From Streptomyces ruber (lineage in GTDB: Bacteria; Actinomycetota; Actinomycetes; Streptomycetales; Streptomycetaceae): a stretch of 64,000 nt of DNA. The stretch is taken from the NCBI RefSeq assembly GCF_014648075.1, contig NZ_BMQK01000001.1:806001-870000 (forward strand). The letters run 5' to 3'. Below are positions 1 to 8,878 of the stretch, in pieces; positions within the stretch are counted from its first letter, which is position 1, and every line of letters begins with the position of its first letter. The translations under genes were made by a program, and so were the position numbers. The notes beneath the pieces were generated by a model. The model was not told where the DNA came from, made no database searches, and saw nothing but the letters and a program-made list of their open reading frames with translations.

Positions 1-678
1 AGCGGTTGCGGGGCGCGCCTCGTCCAGATCGGCTGCGCCGCCGAGTACGGCCCCAGCCAGCCCGGCTCCTCCACGGCCGAGGACGCGGTACCACGCCCCG
101 GTGGCCCGTACGGCGTGAGCAAGCTCGCCGCCACCGAACTGGTCCTCGGCTCCGGACTGGACGCCGTCGTGCTGCGCGTGTTCTCGCCCGCCGGTCCCGG
201 CACCCCGGCCGGTTCGCCGCTCGGGCGCCTCGCCGAAGCCATGCGCCGTGCCATGCAGTCCGGTGACGGCGAACTGAAACTCGGTGGCCTCGGCGTCCAG
301 CGCGACTTCATCGACGTCCGTGACGTCGCCCGCGCCGTCCACGCCGCCTCGCTCTCCGCCGCCCAGGGGGTGATCAACATTGGTTCCGGCCGTGCCGTGC
401 GCCTCCGCGACACCGCCGCCGTCCTCGCCCGGGTCGCCGGATACGGCGGCGCCCTGCACGAACTCGACGGGCCGCCCGGGCACGTCCGGTCGGCCATCGG
501 ACACCCGCGCAGCGACCCGGACCACGCCTCTCCGGTCACCTACCCGTACCCGGACGGCTGCGGCAGCTGGCAGCAGGCCGACGTACGCACCGCCCGCGAC
601 CGGCTCGGCTGGCGGCCCCGCATCAACCTCGAGGAGTCCCTAGCCGACATCTGGATGGAGGCGGCATGCCGTATCTGA
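1..678 (+). CDS. NAD-dependent epimerase/dehydratase, 5' end outside window
   Basis: The reading frame is open from base 1, so the N-terminal Rossmann half with its glycine motif lies upstream of the window. The visible 225 residues contain Y-G-V-S-K (bases 103-117), the Tyr-x-x-x-Lys catalytic pair of extended short-chain dehydrogenases, followed by R-D-F-I-D-V-R-D-V-A-R-A, the usual late motif of sugar-nucleotide epimerases. Family members interconvert nucleotide sugars using NAD(P); the substrate cannot be read here. The C terminus (DRLGWRPR) is typical of UDP-sugar epimerase relatives. Its stop overlaps the start of a small decayed gene at 666, which suggests an ancestral two-gene operon. 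Confidence 0.85.
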   Translation, partial: SGCGARLVQIGCAAEYGPSQPGSSTAEDAVPRPGGPYGVSKLAATELVLGSGLDAVVLRVFSPAGPGTPAGSPLGRLAEAMRRAMQSGDGELKLGGLGVQRDFIDVRDVARAVHAASLSAAQGVINIGSGRAVRLRDTAAVLARVAGYGGALHELDGPPGHVRSAIGHPRSDPDHASPVTYPYPDGCGSWQQADVRTARDRLGWRPRINLEESLADIWMEAACRI

Positions 679-834
679 CCGGCACGGCGGCCGGTGCCAC
701 GCACGACCGGCCGGTGTCCCCGGCGAGCCGGTCCAGACCGCGCAACGGTGTTCCGCCGCACCGTCTCCCGGGAGGCCGTGCCCGGTCACTGGGACAACAC
801 CGTCTCGCGTGCTGGACCAGGTGTCTCGGAATGA
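666..834 (+). pseudogene. Remnant of a short gene downstream of the epimerase (possible spherulation-family protein)
   Basis: An ATG at 666 with a good ribosome site (GGAGGCGGC) overlaps the end of the epimerase gene and begins MPYLTG. After a few dozen codons the frame loses coding character. A second frame shows a plausible protein end, PGHWDNTVSRAGPGVSE, stopping at 832-834. I read this as the two ends of one gene joined out of frame after an internal deletion. From memory, other Streptomyces carry a spherulation-specific family 4 / endo-galactosaminidase-like gene between this epimerase and moeZ with similar ends; that link is recall, not shown here. It could instead be non-coding spacer. 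Confidence 0.4.
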
Positions 835-853
835 AAAAGGGCGTGGCAGTGTT
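828..853 (+). promoter_or_regulatory. Sigma-R type promoter of moeZ
   Basis: GGAAT at 828-832 and GTT at 851-853 are separated by exactly 18 bases, the consensus of promoters read by the thiol-stress sigma factor SigR of Streptomyces. The gene for that factor is in this window at about 54.2 kb. A transcript would start near 860, about 40 bases upstream of the moeZ GTG. Confidence 0.7.
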
Positions 854-897
854 ACCGGGAGAGCAACTGTAGTGATTGACCGATCAACGGAGTCCCC

Positions 898-2076
898 GTG
901 TCGCTGCCACCCCTGGTAGAGCCAGCTTCTGAGCTCACCGTAGATGAGGTCCGCCGGTACTCCCGCCACCTGATCATCCCCGACGTGGGCATGGACGGGC
1001 AGAAGCGGCTGAAGAACGCCAAGGTGCTCTGTGTGGGCGCCGGTGGCCTCGGTTCTCCTGCCCTGATGTACCTGGCCGCGGCGGGCGTCGGCACGCTCGG
1101 CATCGTCGAGTTCGACGAGGTGGACGAGTCGAACCTGCAGCGCCAGATCATCCACAGCCAGGCCGACATCGGCCGTTCGAAGGCCGAGTCCGCGCGGGAC
1201 TCGGTCAAGGGCATCAACCCCTACGTGAACGTGGTCCTGCACGAGGAGCGGCTCGAGGCCGACAACGTGATGGACATCTTCAGCCAGTACGACCTGATCG
1301 TTGACGGCACGGACAACTTCGCCACCCGTTACCTGGTCAACGACGCCTGCGTGCTGCTGAACAAGCCGTACGTGTGGGGCTCGATCTACCGCTTCGACGG
1401 CCAGGCGTCGGTGTTCTGGTCCGAGCACGGTCCCTGCTACCGCTGCCTCTACCCGGAGCCCCCGCCCCCCGGCATGGTTCCGTCCTGCGCCGAGGGCGGC
1501 GTCCTCGGTGTGCTGTGCGCGTCCATCGGCTCCATCCAGGTCAACGAGGCGATCAAGCTGCTCGCCGGCATCGGTGAGCCGCTGGTCGGCCGACTGATGA
1601 TCTACGACGCCCTGGAGATGCAGTACCGCCAGGTCAAGGTGCGCAAGGACCCGAACTGCGCGGTCTGCGGCGAGAACCCGACCGTCACCGAGCTCATCGA
1701 CTACGAGGCATTCTGCGGCGTCGTCTCCGAGGAGGCCCAGGAGGCGGCGGCCGGGTCGACGATCACTCCCAAGCAGCTCAAGGAGTGGATCGACGACGGC
1801 GAGAACATCGAGATCATCGACGTCCGCGAGGTCAACGAGTACGAGATCGTCTCGATCCCGGGCGCCAAGCTCATTCCGAAGAACGAGTTCCTCATGGGCA
1901 CCGCCCTGGAGTCCCTGCCGCAGGACAAGCGGATCGTCCTGCACTGCAAGACGGGTGTCCGCAGTGCGGAAGTCCTCGCCGTGCTGAAGTCGGCGGGCTT
2001 CTCCGACGCGGTCCACGTCGGCGGCGGCGTGATCGGCTGGGTCAACCAGATCGAGCCGCAGAAGCCGGTGTACTAG
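898..2076 (+). CDS. moeZ: Adenylyltransferase/sulfurtransferase MoeZ
   Basis: 392 residues. The N-terminal ThiF/MoeB (E1-like) domain has the nucleotide loop GAGGLG at residues 47-52, the N-L-Q-R-Q motif that positions ATP, and two Cys-x-x-Cys zinc pairs near residues 180 (CYRC) and 254 (CAVC). The C-terminal rhodanese domain has its persulfide cysteine at about residue 350 in HCKTGVRS. Known members adenylate the C-terminal Gly-Gly of small sulfur-carrier proteins and then thiocarboxylate them, serving molybdopterin, cysteine and, in some actinomycetes, thio-natural-product synthesis. The GTG start is set by ACGGAG five bases upstream. It is alone in its transcript, has a sigma-R promoter upstream and a strong hairpin downstream. 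MoaE, a likely downstream pathway partner, is at 36.0 kb. Confidence 0.93.
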   Translation: MSLPPLVEPASELTVDEVRRYSRHLIIPDVGMDGQKRLKNAKVLCVGAGGLGSPALMYLAAAGVGTLGIVEFDEVDESNLQRQIIHSQADIGRSKAESARDSVKGINPYVNVVLHEERLEADNVMDIFSQYDLIVDGTDNFATRYLVNDACVLLNKPYVWGSIYRFDGQASVFWSEHGPCYRCLYPEPPPPGMVPSCAEGGVLGVLCASIGSIQVNEAIKLLAGIGEPLVGRLMIYDALEMQYRQVKVRKDPNCAVCGENPTVTELIDYEAFCGVVSEEAQEAAAGSTITPKQLKEWIDDGENIEIIDVREVNEYEIVSIPGAKLIPKNEFLMGTALESLPQDKRIVLHCKTGVRSAEVLAVLKSAGFSDAVHVGGGVIGWVNQIEPQKPVY

Positions 2077-2093
2077 GCCCAGGCCGTCCCTGG

Positions 2094-2124
2094 AGGGGCT
2101 CGGCACCGTCGGTGCCGAGCCCCT
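2094..2124 (+). terminator. Hairpin terminator after moeZ
   Basis: Perfect 14-bp stem (AGGGGCTCGGCACC and its complement) with a 3-base loop, between the convergent moeZ and the peptidase gene ending at 2199. It could serve both strands. As usual in Streptomyces there is no long T run. Confidence 0.75.
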
Positions 2125-2198
2125 TCCTGCTGTCGCCCGGGTGGTCCGGGAGCAGCGCGGGGCGGGCCGGCCCGGAGCCCGTTCGTCCGTGGGTCGCG

Positions 2199-3755
2199 TT
2201 ACGAGCAGACCTTGCCGTCCGCCGGCACCTTCCCGTTCAGCAGGTACGCGTTGATCGTGGAGTCCACGCAGTCGCTCCCGCTCCCGTACGCCCCGTGGCC
2301 CTCGCCCTTCCAGGTCAGCTCCACACCGACGCCCTCGCCCAGCTCCTCCGCCATCCTCTGCGCACCCTCGTACGGCGTCGCCGGGTCCCCGGTGTTGCCC
2401 ACGACCAGCACGGGTGCCGCTCCCGGTGCGCTCACCTCCGGTGTGTCGAACTGACCGGGCACCGGCCAGTCGTGGCACCAGCCCGCGGTGTCCCAGCCCA
2501 GGAACTCGCCGAACACCGGAGAGATCTTCCTGAACTCCGGCAGCAGTTCCTTCGTCTCCTCCAGCGTCGGCCGTTGCTTGTCGTCCAGGCACGATATGAC
2601 CCGCTGCGAGTGCGTCGTCGTGCCGTACCGGCCCGAGGGGTTGCGCTCGTTGTAGGCGTCGGCGAGCGCGAGCAGTCCCGTGCCGTCCCCCTTCTCGGCC
2701 GCGTCGAGCGCGCTGGTCAGGGTGGGCCAGCTCTGCTCGCTGTAGAGCGGCAGCACGATGCCGGTGGTCGCCAGCGTCTGGGTGAGTTCGCGTTCCGCCG
2801 ACGTCGGCAACGGGGTGGCGTCGATCCGGTCCAGCAGGTCCGCGATCTTGCGCGTGCCCTGTTCCGGGTCCTGGCTGGTGGACCTGAGGTAGTTGTCGAG
2901 CGCGCGCTGGAAACCGCGGGCCTGGTTCTTGGCGTGGCCCGCGGTGTCCGCGGTCGGGTCGACGACCGCGTCCAGCACCAGACGGCCCACGTTCTCGGGG
3001 AACAGGTGGGCGTAGACGCCGCCGAGTTCGGTGCCGTAGGAGATGCCGAAGTAGTGCATCTCGTCGTCGCCGAGGACCTGTCGCATCAGATCCATGTCGC
3101 GGGCCGAGTCGGTCGTCGACACGTGCGCCATCAGTTTGCCCGCGGTCTTCTCGCAGCCCGCTCCGAAGTCCGCCGCGTCCTTGAGGTACGCCGCCTCCTC
3201 GGCCGCGTCGTCCGGCGTGGCGTCCACGGATTCGGCGGCCTCGATGTCCTTGTCGCTGCGGCAGCGCACGCCCTCGCTGGCGGCGACCCCGCGCGGGTCC
3301 CAGCTCACCAGGTCGTACCGCTTCTGCAGATCGCCCGCGATGTCGGCGTACGAGGGCATCATGGACACGCCCGAGCCGCCCGGGCCGCCGAAGTTGAACA
3401 GGAGTGAGCCGATGCGCTCGCTGCTGCCGCCGCTCGCCCTCGACCGGATCAAGGCGAGTTCGATCGTCTCCCCGTCAGGCTTGTTCCAGTCCAGGGGTGC
3501 CTTCAGTGTCGCGCACTGCCAGGCGCCGCCGGGGGCGGGACCGTCCGAGGTGGCCTTGCACTTGCCCCAGGAGGGTTTCTGCGAGGTCAGTGAGGCTGGC
3601 AGTGTCGGTGTGCCGTCCGCCGACGGCGTGGCCGACGACGTCGTGTCCCCCTTGTCGTCCGCGCCGTCCGTGCCGTCTGCGGATGGGCCACCGCCGCAGC
3701 CGGCCAGCAGCAGTGCGGCGGTGGCCAGTCCTGTCCACCGTACGAATCGCGCCAT
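2199..3755 (-). CDS. Secreted lipoprotein alpha/beta hydrolase, tripeptidyl aminopeptidase type
   Basis: 518 residues from the ATG at 3755, chosen because GAGGGGG lies eight bases upstream and the protein then opens with a lipoprotein signal (MARFVRW, hydrophobic stretch, LLLAGC lipobox). Mature part: alpha/beta hydrolase with NFGGPGGSG (oxyanion region), WDPRGV, and the nucleophile elbow GISYGTELGG; the catalytic Asp and His lie in the C-terminal TAP-like region (GNTGDPATPYE and GEGHGAYG). Homologues (Slp/Tap family) remove tripeptides from protein N termini outside the cell. A close paralogue lies just upstream at 3894-5441, so the pair looks like a tandem duplication. The natural substrate is unknown. 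Confidence 0.88.
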   Translation of the reverse strand: MARFVRWTGLATAALLLAGCGGGPSADGTDGADDKGDTTSSATPSADGTPTLPASLTSQKPSWGKCKATSDGPAPGGAWQCATLKAPLDWNKPDGETIELALIRSRASGGSSERIGSLLFNFGGPGGSGVSMMPSYADIAGDLQKRYDLVSWDPRGVAASEGVRCRSDKDIEAAESVDATPDDAAEEAAYLKDAADFGAGCEKTAGKLMAHVSTTDSARDMDLMRQVLGDDEMHYFGISYGTELGGVYAHLFPENVGRLVLDAVVDPTADTAGHAKNQARGFQRALDNYLRSTSQDPEQGTRKIADLLDRIDATPLPTSAERELTQTLATTGIVLPLYSEQSWPTLTSALDAAEKGDGTGLLALADAYNERNPSGRYGTTTHSQRVISCLDDKQRPTLEETKELLPEFRKISPVFGEFLGWDTAGWCHDWPVPGQFDTPEVSAPGAAPVLVVGNTGDPATPYEGAQRMAEELGEGVGVELTWKGEGHGAYGSGSDCVDSTINAYLLNGKVPADGKVCS

Positions 3756-3893
3756 GTGCACTTCCCCCTCGCAATGTCGTCCACCGAAGGTCGCGGATGA
3801 CGGTCGTGCCATCGTATGCGCACCGCCGCGAGCGCCGTGGTGGCCTGTGGATAACTTCCTGACCTGTGCTTTTTCGGGTGTTCCGCCTTCGTT

Positions 3894-5441
3894 TCATGAG
3901 CACACGGCTCCCGCCTCGGGTACGTCTCCGCGGAGCAGGTAGCCGTTCACGGCGTCCCGCACGCATGTGTTCCCGCTGTCGTACGCGCCGTGGCCCTGGC
4001 CCTCGTACGTGAGCTCGACCCCGACGCCCTTGCCGAGCGCGGCCGCCATCTTCCGTGCGCCCTCGTACGGTGTGGCGGGGTCGCCGGTGTTGCCGATCAC
4101 GAGGATCGGTGCCGCGCCGGATGCGCTGACGTCGGGGTGCTCGGCGGCTCCGGGCACGGCCCAGTCCGTGCAGCCGACCATGCCCCAGGCCAGGTAGTCG
4201 CCGAACAGGGGAGAGGCCTCGCGGAACCGGGGCAGCCCGGCCCGCACGTCCTCGCCGGTGTGACGGGATCTGTCGTCGGCGCAGGTGATGGCGACGTTCG
4301 CCGCGGTGCTGTTGCTGTACTCGCCGTTCTGGTCGCGGCCGTTCATCGAGTCGGACAGCAGCATCAGCACGCTGCCGTCACCGCCGTACGCCTGTTCCAA
4401 GCCCTCCGTCAGGTACTCCCAGAACTCCTGGGAGTACAGGGCCTGGGCGATTCCGCCCGTCGCGGCCGTCTGGGTGAGCTCGCGCGGCCAGATCCCGGGG
4501 ATGGGCTTGCTGTCCAGCCCTTTCAGCAGCTGGGCGATCCGGTCCTGCACGTCCTGCGCGCTGTCGCCCACCGGGCAGCCGTCCTCCTTCGCGACGCAGT
4601 CGCTCGCGTAGTTGTCGAGTGCGAGCTGGAAGCCCTCCGCCTGCCCGAGCGAACCCTCTTCGGCGGTCTGCGTCGGGTCGACGACCGCGTCGAACACGGC
4701 CCGTCCCACCTTCTCGGGGAACAGGTGGGCGTAGACGCCGCCGAGTTCGGTGCCGTAGGAGATGCCGAAGTAGTGCATCTTGTCGTCGCCGAGGACCTGC
4801 CGCAACAGGTCCATGTCGCGCGCCGCGTCCGTGGTGCGGATGTGCCGCAAGGTACGGCCGGAATTCTTCTCGCAGGCGGAGTTGAACGCTCTGGTGTTGC
4901 TCAGGAACTCCTTCTGTTCCGTCGGGTCGTCGGGTGTCATGTCCTGCTGGAAGTACGCGTCCAGTTCGTCGTCGTCCTGGCACTTCACGGGTGCGCTGCG
5001 GCCGACCCCGCGGGGATCGAAACTCACCAGGTCGTAGCGGGTGCGCAGGTCCTCGTAGTCCTCGGCGAACGCCGGCAGGGTCGTGACGCCCGAGCCGCCG
5101 GGGCCGCCGAAGTTGAAGACGAGCGAGCCGATGCGTTCGTTCCCGCCGCGGCTCGCCCTGGCCCGGATCAACGCGATGCCGATCGTCGCCCCGTCCGGTT
5201 CGTCCCAGTCGAGCGGCGCCCGCAAGGTGGCGCACTGCCACGCGTCACCGTTCGGCAGGGGGGACGGCGCCTGCCCGTCGCCCTGGGCCGGGGACGGTGC
5301 CGGACAGCCCTTCCAGTCGAGTTCCTGGGCCGACACGTCACCGTCCCCGGAGCCGTCGTCCCCACAGCCCGCCAGCGACGTGCACAGCAGCAGGGCGGTG
5401 GCGGTCAGGGCGGCAGCGCGCGGCCGGGGCGAATCGGACAT
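3894..5441 (-). CDS. Secreted lipoprotein alpha/beta hydrolase, tripeptidyl aminopeptidase type (paralogue)
   Basis: 515 residues. N terminus MSDSPRPRAAALTATALLLC is followed by the lipobox LAGC, so export and lipid anchoring are likely. It has the same motifs as its neighbour: NFGGPGGSG, FDPRGVGRS, GISYGTELGG (nucleophile Ser), GNTGDPATPYEGA (acid) and GQGHGAY (His). Long stretches such as HYFGISYGTELGGVYAHLFP are shared almost word for word, supporting recent tandem duplication. It differs by an insertion with two cysteines (SDCVAKEDGCPVG) that could form a disulfide. A 138-base gap separates the pair, so each may have its own promoter. Confidence 0.88.
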   Translation of the reverse strand: MSDSPRPRAAALTATALLLCTSLAGCGDDGSGDGDVSAQELDWKGCPAPSPAQGDGQAPSPLPNGDAWQCATLRAPLDWDEPDGATIGIALIRARASRGGNERIGSLVFNFGGPGGSGVTTLPAFAEDYEDLRTRYDLVSFDPRGVGRSAPVKCQDDDELDAYFQQDMTPDDPTEQKEFLSNTRAFNSACEKNSGRTLRHIRTTDAARDMDLLRQVLGDDKMHYFGISYGTELGGVYAHLFPEKVGRAVFDAVVDPTQTAEEGSLGQAEGFQLALDNYASDCVAKEDGCPVGDSAQDVQDRIAQLLKGLDSKPIPGIWPRELTQTAATGGIAQALYSQEFWEYLTEGLEQAYGGDGSVLMLLSDSMNGRDQNGEYSNSTAANVAITCADDRSRHTGEDVRAGLPRFREASPLFGDYLAWGMVGCTDWAVPGAAEHPDVSASGAAPILVIGNTGDPATPYEGARKMAAALGKGVGVELTYEGQGHGAYDSGNTCVRDAVNGYLLRGDVPEAGAVCS

Positions 5442-5525
5442 GCCTCCATCCTGGGGTCGACCCGGATACGGCGCTCGGGGCGCGGGCCGTGCGGGTGAGG
5501 CACCCTCCCGGTGATCGGGCTGCTT

Positions 5526-8351
5526 TTAAAGGGCGCCCTTCCGTGTCAGATGGTTGAAGGCCAGCCAGCCCGGCAGGACGGGCAGCCACAGGGTCAGGAG
5601 CCGGTAGAGCAGCACGGCGGGCGCGGCGACCTCCTTGGGGAGGCCGACGGCGATCAGACCGACCGTGAGGGTGGCCTCGACCGCGCCGACCCCGCCCGGG
5701 GTGGGGGCCGCGGAGCCGAGGGCGTTGCCGGCGAGGAAGACCACCGCGACGCTGGCGAGGCTCAGCGCGGGCATGTCCTCCCGGCCGAATGCCCGGATCG
5801 ACGCGTCCAGGCACATCACGAAGCAGAACGTCAGCAGCAGCATGCCGCCGATGCCCGTGATCAGCTTCTGCGGCCGCTGCAGCACGTCCAGCATGCGCGG
5901 CACGACGCCCGCGAACAGCGACCTCACGCGCGTGACGACGAACTTGCGCAGGAACGGCACCGACGTCACCACGAGGACCAGGACCGCCACCGTCAGCAGA
6001 CCCGCGATGACCGTGCGGGACGGCGACAGGGACGGTGTCTTCTCGGTGCCGGTCAGATAGCCGAACGCCAACAGCATCAGGATGTGGCAGCCGAGACCGA
6101 ACAGCTGCGACGCGCCCACGCTCGCCACCGCGAGCCCCGGCCGCACCCCCGCGCGCTGCAGGAAGCGCGTGTTGAGGGCGACCCCGCCCACCGCGGCGGG
6201 CGCGACGATCTTCACGAACGAGCCGGCGACCTGCGCCGACACCGTCCGGAGGAAGGACACCCGCTCCGGGACGAAGCCCAGCAGGCTCATCGCCGCCGCG
6301 ACATAGCTCAGCGCCGCGAAGAGGACGGCCGCGGCGACCCAGCCCCACTCGGCGTTGCCGATGAGCGGCCCGAACTCGATGTGCGTCAGCTGCGTCAGCA
6401 GGAAGTACGCGCCGATGGCGCCGGCGATGAAACTGATCAGGGTGCGTGGCCTGACCCGCTCCAGACGGGCGGGTTCGACCGGTGCCTGCGGTTTGATGAG
6501 CAGCACCTGGTGGCGGATCTGGGTGAGCAGGTCCTCCTCGCGGGCCTCTTCGACGGCCTCGTCGATCGCCCGCTTCTCGGCCCGCTGCTCGGCGCGTACG
6601 GCCTTCTTGCCGGGCTTGGTGAGGTCCGGGGCCGCGTCGGTGCCCTGCGCCTCCCGCAGACGCGCCTGCTTGGCCTGCTGGGACGCCTGCAGCACCGCCT
6701 CGCGCTCGCGCTCCGCCCGCTCCCGGGCCAGCCTGCGCAGCGTCGCACGGTGGGAGCGGGTCAGCGCGATGGGCTGCAGCATCGGCAGGCAGTCCGCCAC
6801 CGCGTCGGGGCCGAGCACACCGACCGCGCACGCCACCGCCCGCTCGGCACCCACACGCAGTGCGAGCGTCGTCACCAGCTGGGCGACGTCCATGCGTAGT
6901 AGCAGATCACCGGCGGCGATCTCACCGCCCCGCAGATCGGTCAGGACCACCGTGCCGGAACGATCCACCACGATGGCGTCGCCCGCGAGCCTGCGGTGCG
7001 CGATGCGCCGTGACTGCAGGGCCTTCACCTGGTGCCAGGTCTCCCGCAGCAGATCGTCGGTGATCTCCTCGTCGGCCAGGGCGTCGAGGGTGCGCCCGCC
7101 GGTGTGCTCGTAGACGAGCATCACGGCGTCCGGGCCGAGCTCCGAGGTGGCGATCAGTCTGGGCGCGTTGGCACCGGCCGCGATGGCCGCGTACGCCAGC
7201 AGCGCCTCCTGCTCCAGCGCCTGGCGCAAGGACTGGAGGCTGCGGCGGGTGGCGAAGCCGCGCAGTGTGAGATTGCGCCACACCCGGTAGAAGAAGCCCT
7301 GCGCCTGCTGCTCCCGGTCGACCACCGTGACGTCCAGCGGCGGGCCGTCCTCCAGGGTCACGAAGTACCGCCGGCCCCGGTCGCCGGTCTCCGACGTGTC
7401 CGGCGCTTCCACGCGGGCCGCGCTCACCGGCTTGAAGCCGACCCGGCGCAGGCCCGCCATGAGGGTCCGGCCCGTGGGGCGCACGTTGGGCGAGCCGACC
7501 GCGTACAGCGTCCCGTAGGCGACGGACCAGCCGATCAGCACCGTCAGGATGATCGAGAACGGTGTCGTGTAGCCGGTGACGAGCATGGAGAACGCGTCGA
7601 GGAGCAGCACGATCCACAGCACCGCGCGCCAGCGCGGCCGCCGGGACATGCCCACCGCCGTCATGTAGGCGATGACGGGGGCGAGGTAGCCGTGCACCGG
7701 GTCGGTGAGGGCGTGAATGTCGCCGGGGGAGGGCTGGGTGAGGGCGTCCTGGATGGAGTCGGGGGCGGCCCTCGCGACCCAGAGGTCGGTGGCGAGCGTC
7801 ACTCCGTGTGCGAGGACGGCCGCGAGCACGCCGTCGGCGATGCGCAGCCCGTCCCGTTTGATCATCCGCTCGATCGCGAAGGCGACCGGCACCAGGAGGA
7901 TCGCGATGCTCGACGCCAGGCCGGCGATCTTGATCAGCAGGTCGGGCGCCTGACCGGTGCCCTTGTTGATGTCCTGTTCGAGTCCCGACGTGGTGCCGTG
8001 GGCGAACGCGGCGATCGCCAGCAGTACGGCGATGGCGAGCACGCCCACCAGGAGCCGCATGAGGTCGGAGGGGCGGTGCACGCGCGCGGGGAGCAGCGGT
8101 TCGTCGCCCTCCACCTCGTCGGCGTGCCCTTCGGCCATGACGACCGGGTCCCCGTCGATCTCCTGTCCGGTGTGGTCGTGGTGCTTCCCGGTGCGGCCGG
8201 GTGCGGCTCCGGCGGGTGTCCCGGAGGCGGTCGTGCCCTCGGCCCCGCCCCTGTCCGCGGTGTCCGGGCGCGACGACGCCTCAGAGGTGCCCGCAGTGTC
8301 TTCCGGGTGCACGCTCTGCCGCCTCATCGTCTCTTCGTGGTCTCGTATCAC
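5526..8351 (-). CDS. Multidomain membrane protein: N-terminal helices, kinase-like domain, C-terminal flippase-like domain
   Basis: 941 residues. Residues 1-90 are hydrophilic and probably disordered. Residues ~95-310 hold several membrane helices. Residues ~325-560 form a soluble domain resembling a protein/aminoglycoside kinase fold, with IAHRRL, a following Asp-rich strand and LTDLRGG in the places of the catalytic and metal loops, but without a standard HRD or DFG. Residues ~615-941 resemble the lysylphosphatidylglycerol synthase transmembrane (UPF0104, MprF flippase-like) domain. The family is thought to move lipids; substrate and role of the kinase-like part are unknown. An internal start at 8327 (MRRQSVHP) is an alternative. 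It is divergent from the alkyltransferase-like gene. Confidence 0.8.
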   Translation of the reverse strand: MIRDHEETMRRQSVHPEDTAGTSEASSRPDTADRGGAEGTTASGTPAGAAPGRTGKHHDHTGQEIDGDPVVMAEGHADEVEGDEPLLPARVHRPSDLMRLLVGVLAIAVLLAIAAFAHGTTSGLEQDINKGTGQAPDLLIKIAGLASSIAILLVPVAFAIERMIKRDGLRIADGVLAAVLAHGVTLATDLWVARAAPDSIQDALTQPSPGDIHALTDPVHGYLAPVIAYMTAVGMSRRPRWRAVLWIVLLLDAFSMLVTGYTTPFSIILTVLIGWSVAYGTLYAVGSPNVRPTGRTLMAGLRRVGFKPVSAARVEAPDTSETGDRGRRYFVTLEDGPPLDVTVVDREQQAQGFFYRVWRNLTLRGFATRRSLQSLRQALEQEALLAYAAIAAGANAPRLIATSELGPDAVMLVYEHTGGRTLDALADEEITDDLLRETWHQVKALQSRRIAHRRLAGDAIVVDRSGTVVLTDLRGGEIAAGDLLLRMDVAQLVTTLALRVGAERAVACAVGVLGPDAVADCLPMLQPIALTRSHRATLRRLARERAEREREAVLQASQQAKQARLREAQGTDAAPDLTKPGKKAVRAEQRAEKRAIDEAVEEAREEDLLTQIRHQVLLIKPQAPVEPARLERVRPRTLISFIAGAIGAYFLLTQLTHIEFGPLIGNAEWGWVAAAVLFAALSYVAAAMSLLGFVPERVSFLRTVSAQVAGSFVKIVAPAAVGGVALNTRFLQRAGVRPGLAVASVGASQLFGLGCHILMLLAFGYLTGTEKTPSLSPSRTVIAGLLTVAVLVLVVTSVPFLRKFVVTRVRSLFAGVVPRMLDVLQRPQKLITGIGGMLLLTFCFVMCLDASIRAFGREDMPALSLASVAVVFLAGNALGSAAPTPGGVGAVEATLTVGLIAVGLPKEVAAPAVLLYRLLTLWLPVLPGWLAFNHLTRKGAL

Positions 8352-8503
8352 CAGTCACCGCCCGCACGATGGTGGCATGCCCCGCCGACACACACGGACA
8401 TCAGGGTGCAATGCGGGGGCGCACAGTCTGCCCCAAGCGTCGCGCGAGGGCGAGGGAGGAGCGAGGCCGTCACCACCCCCCATTGTCGGTGACGTCGGGC
8501 AGG

Positions 8504-8878
8504 ATGGGGCGGGTGAGTGAGGGAAGCCTTCCGGCGGACGCCCTGCCGGAGTACGCGGAGCGGGTCCTCGACGTCGCCGAACTGATCCCGTCCGGTCACG
8601 TCATGACGTACGGCGACATCGCCGAGTTCCTGGGAGAGGGCGGTCCCCGGCAGGTGGGCCGCGTCATGGCCCTCTACGGGGGAGCCGTGCCGTGGTGGCG
8701 GGTCGTCCGCGCGGACGGCACGCTGCTCCCCGGACACGAGCAGGAGGCCCTCGGGCACTACCGCTCCGAGGGAACACCGCTGCGCGAGGCAGGCCGCACT
8801 ACCGAGGGACATATCCCGCGCATAGACATGAAGCACGCGCGATGGGACGGATCCATACCGGACGATCGGCCCGCCTGA
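8504..8878 (+). CDS. Alkyltransferase-like protein (ATL, MGMT family)
   Basis: About 124 residues. It has the DNA-binding fold of O6-alkylguanine-DNA alkyltransferases: helix-turn-helix region IPSGHVMTYGDIAEFLG, the intercalating-Arg region GGPRQVGRVM, and the active-site loop. The loop reads PWWRVVRADG where true transferases have P-C-H-R-V. The acceptor cysteine is therefore replaced by Trp, the mark of ATL proteins, which bind O6-alkylguanine and hand the lesion to nucleotide excision repair. The start could also be the GTG at 8513. It lies 248 bases before adnA and shares this position with a similar mycobacterial gene, inside a DNA-repair neighbourhood. Confidence 0.85.
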   Translation: MGRVSEGSLPADALPEYAERVLDVAELIPSGHVMTYGDIAEFLGEGGPRQVGRVMALYGGAVPWWRVVRADGTLLPGHEQEALGHYRSEGTPLREAGRTTEGHIPRIDMKHARWDGSIPDDRPA

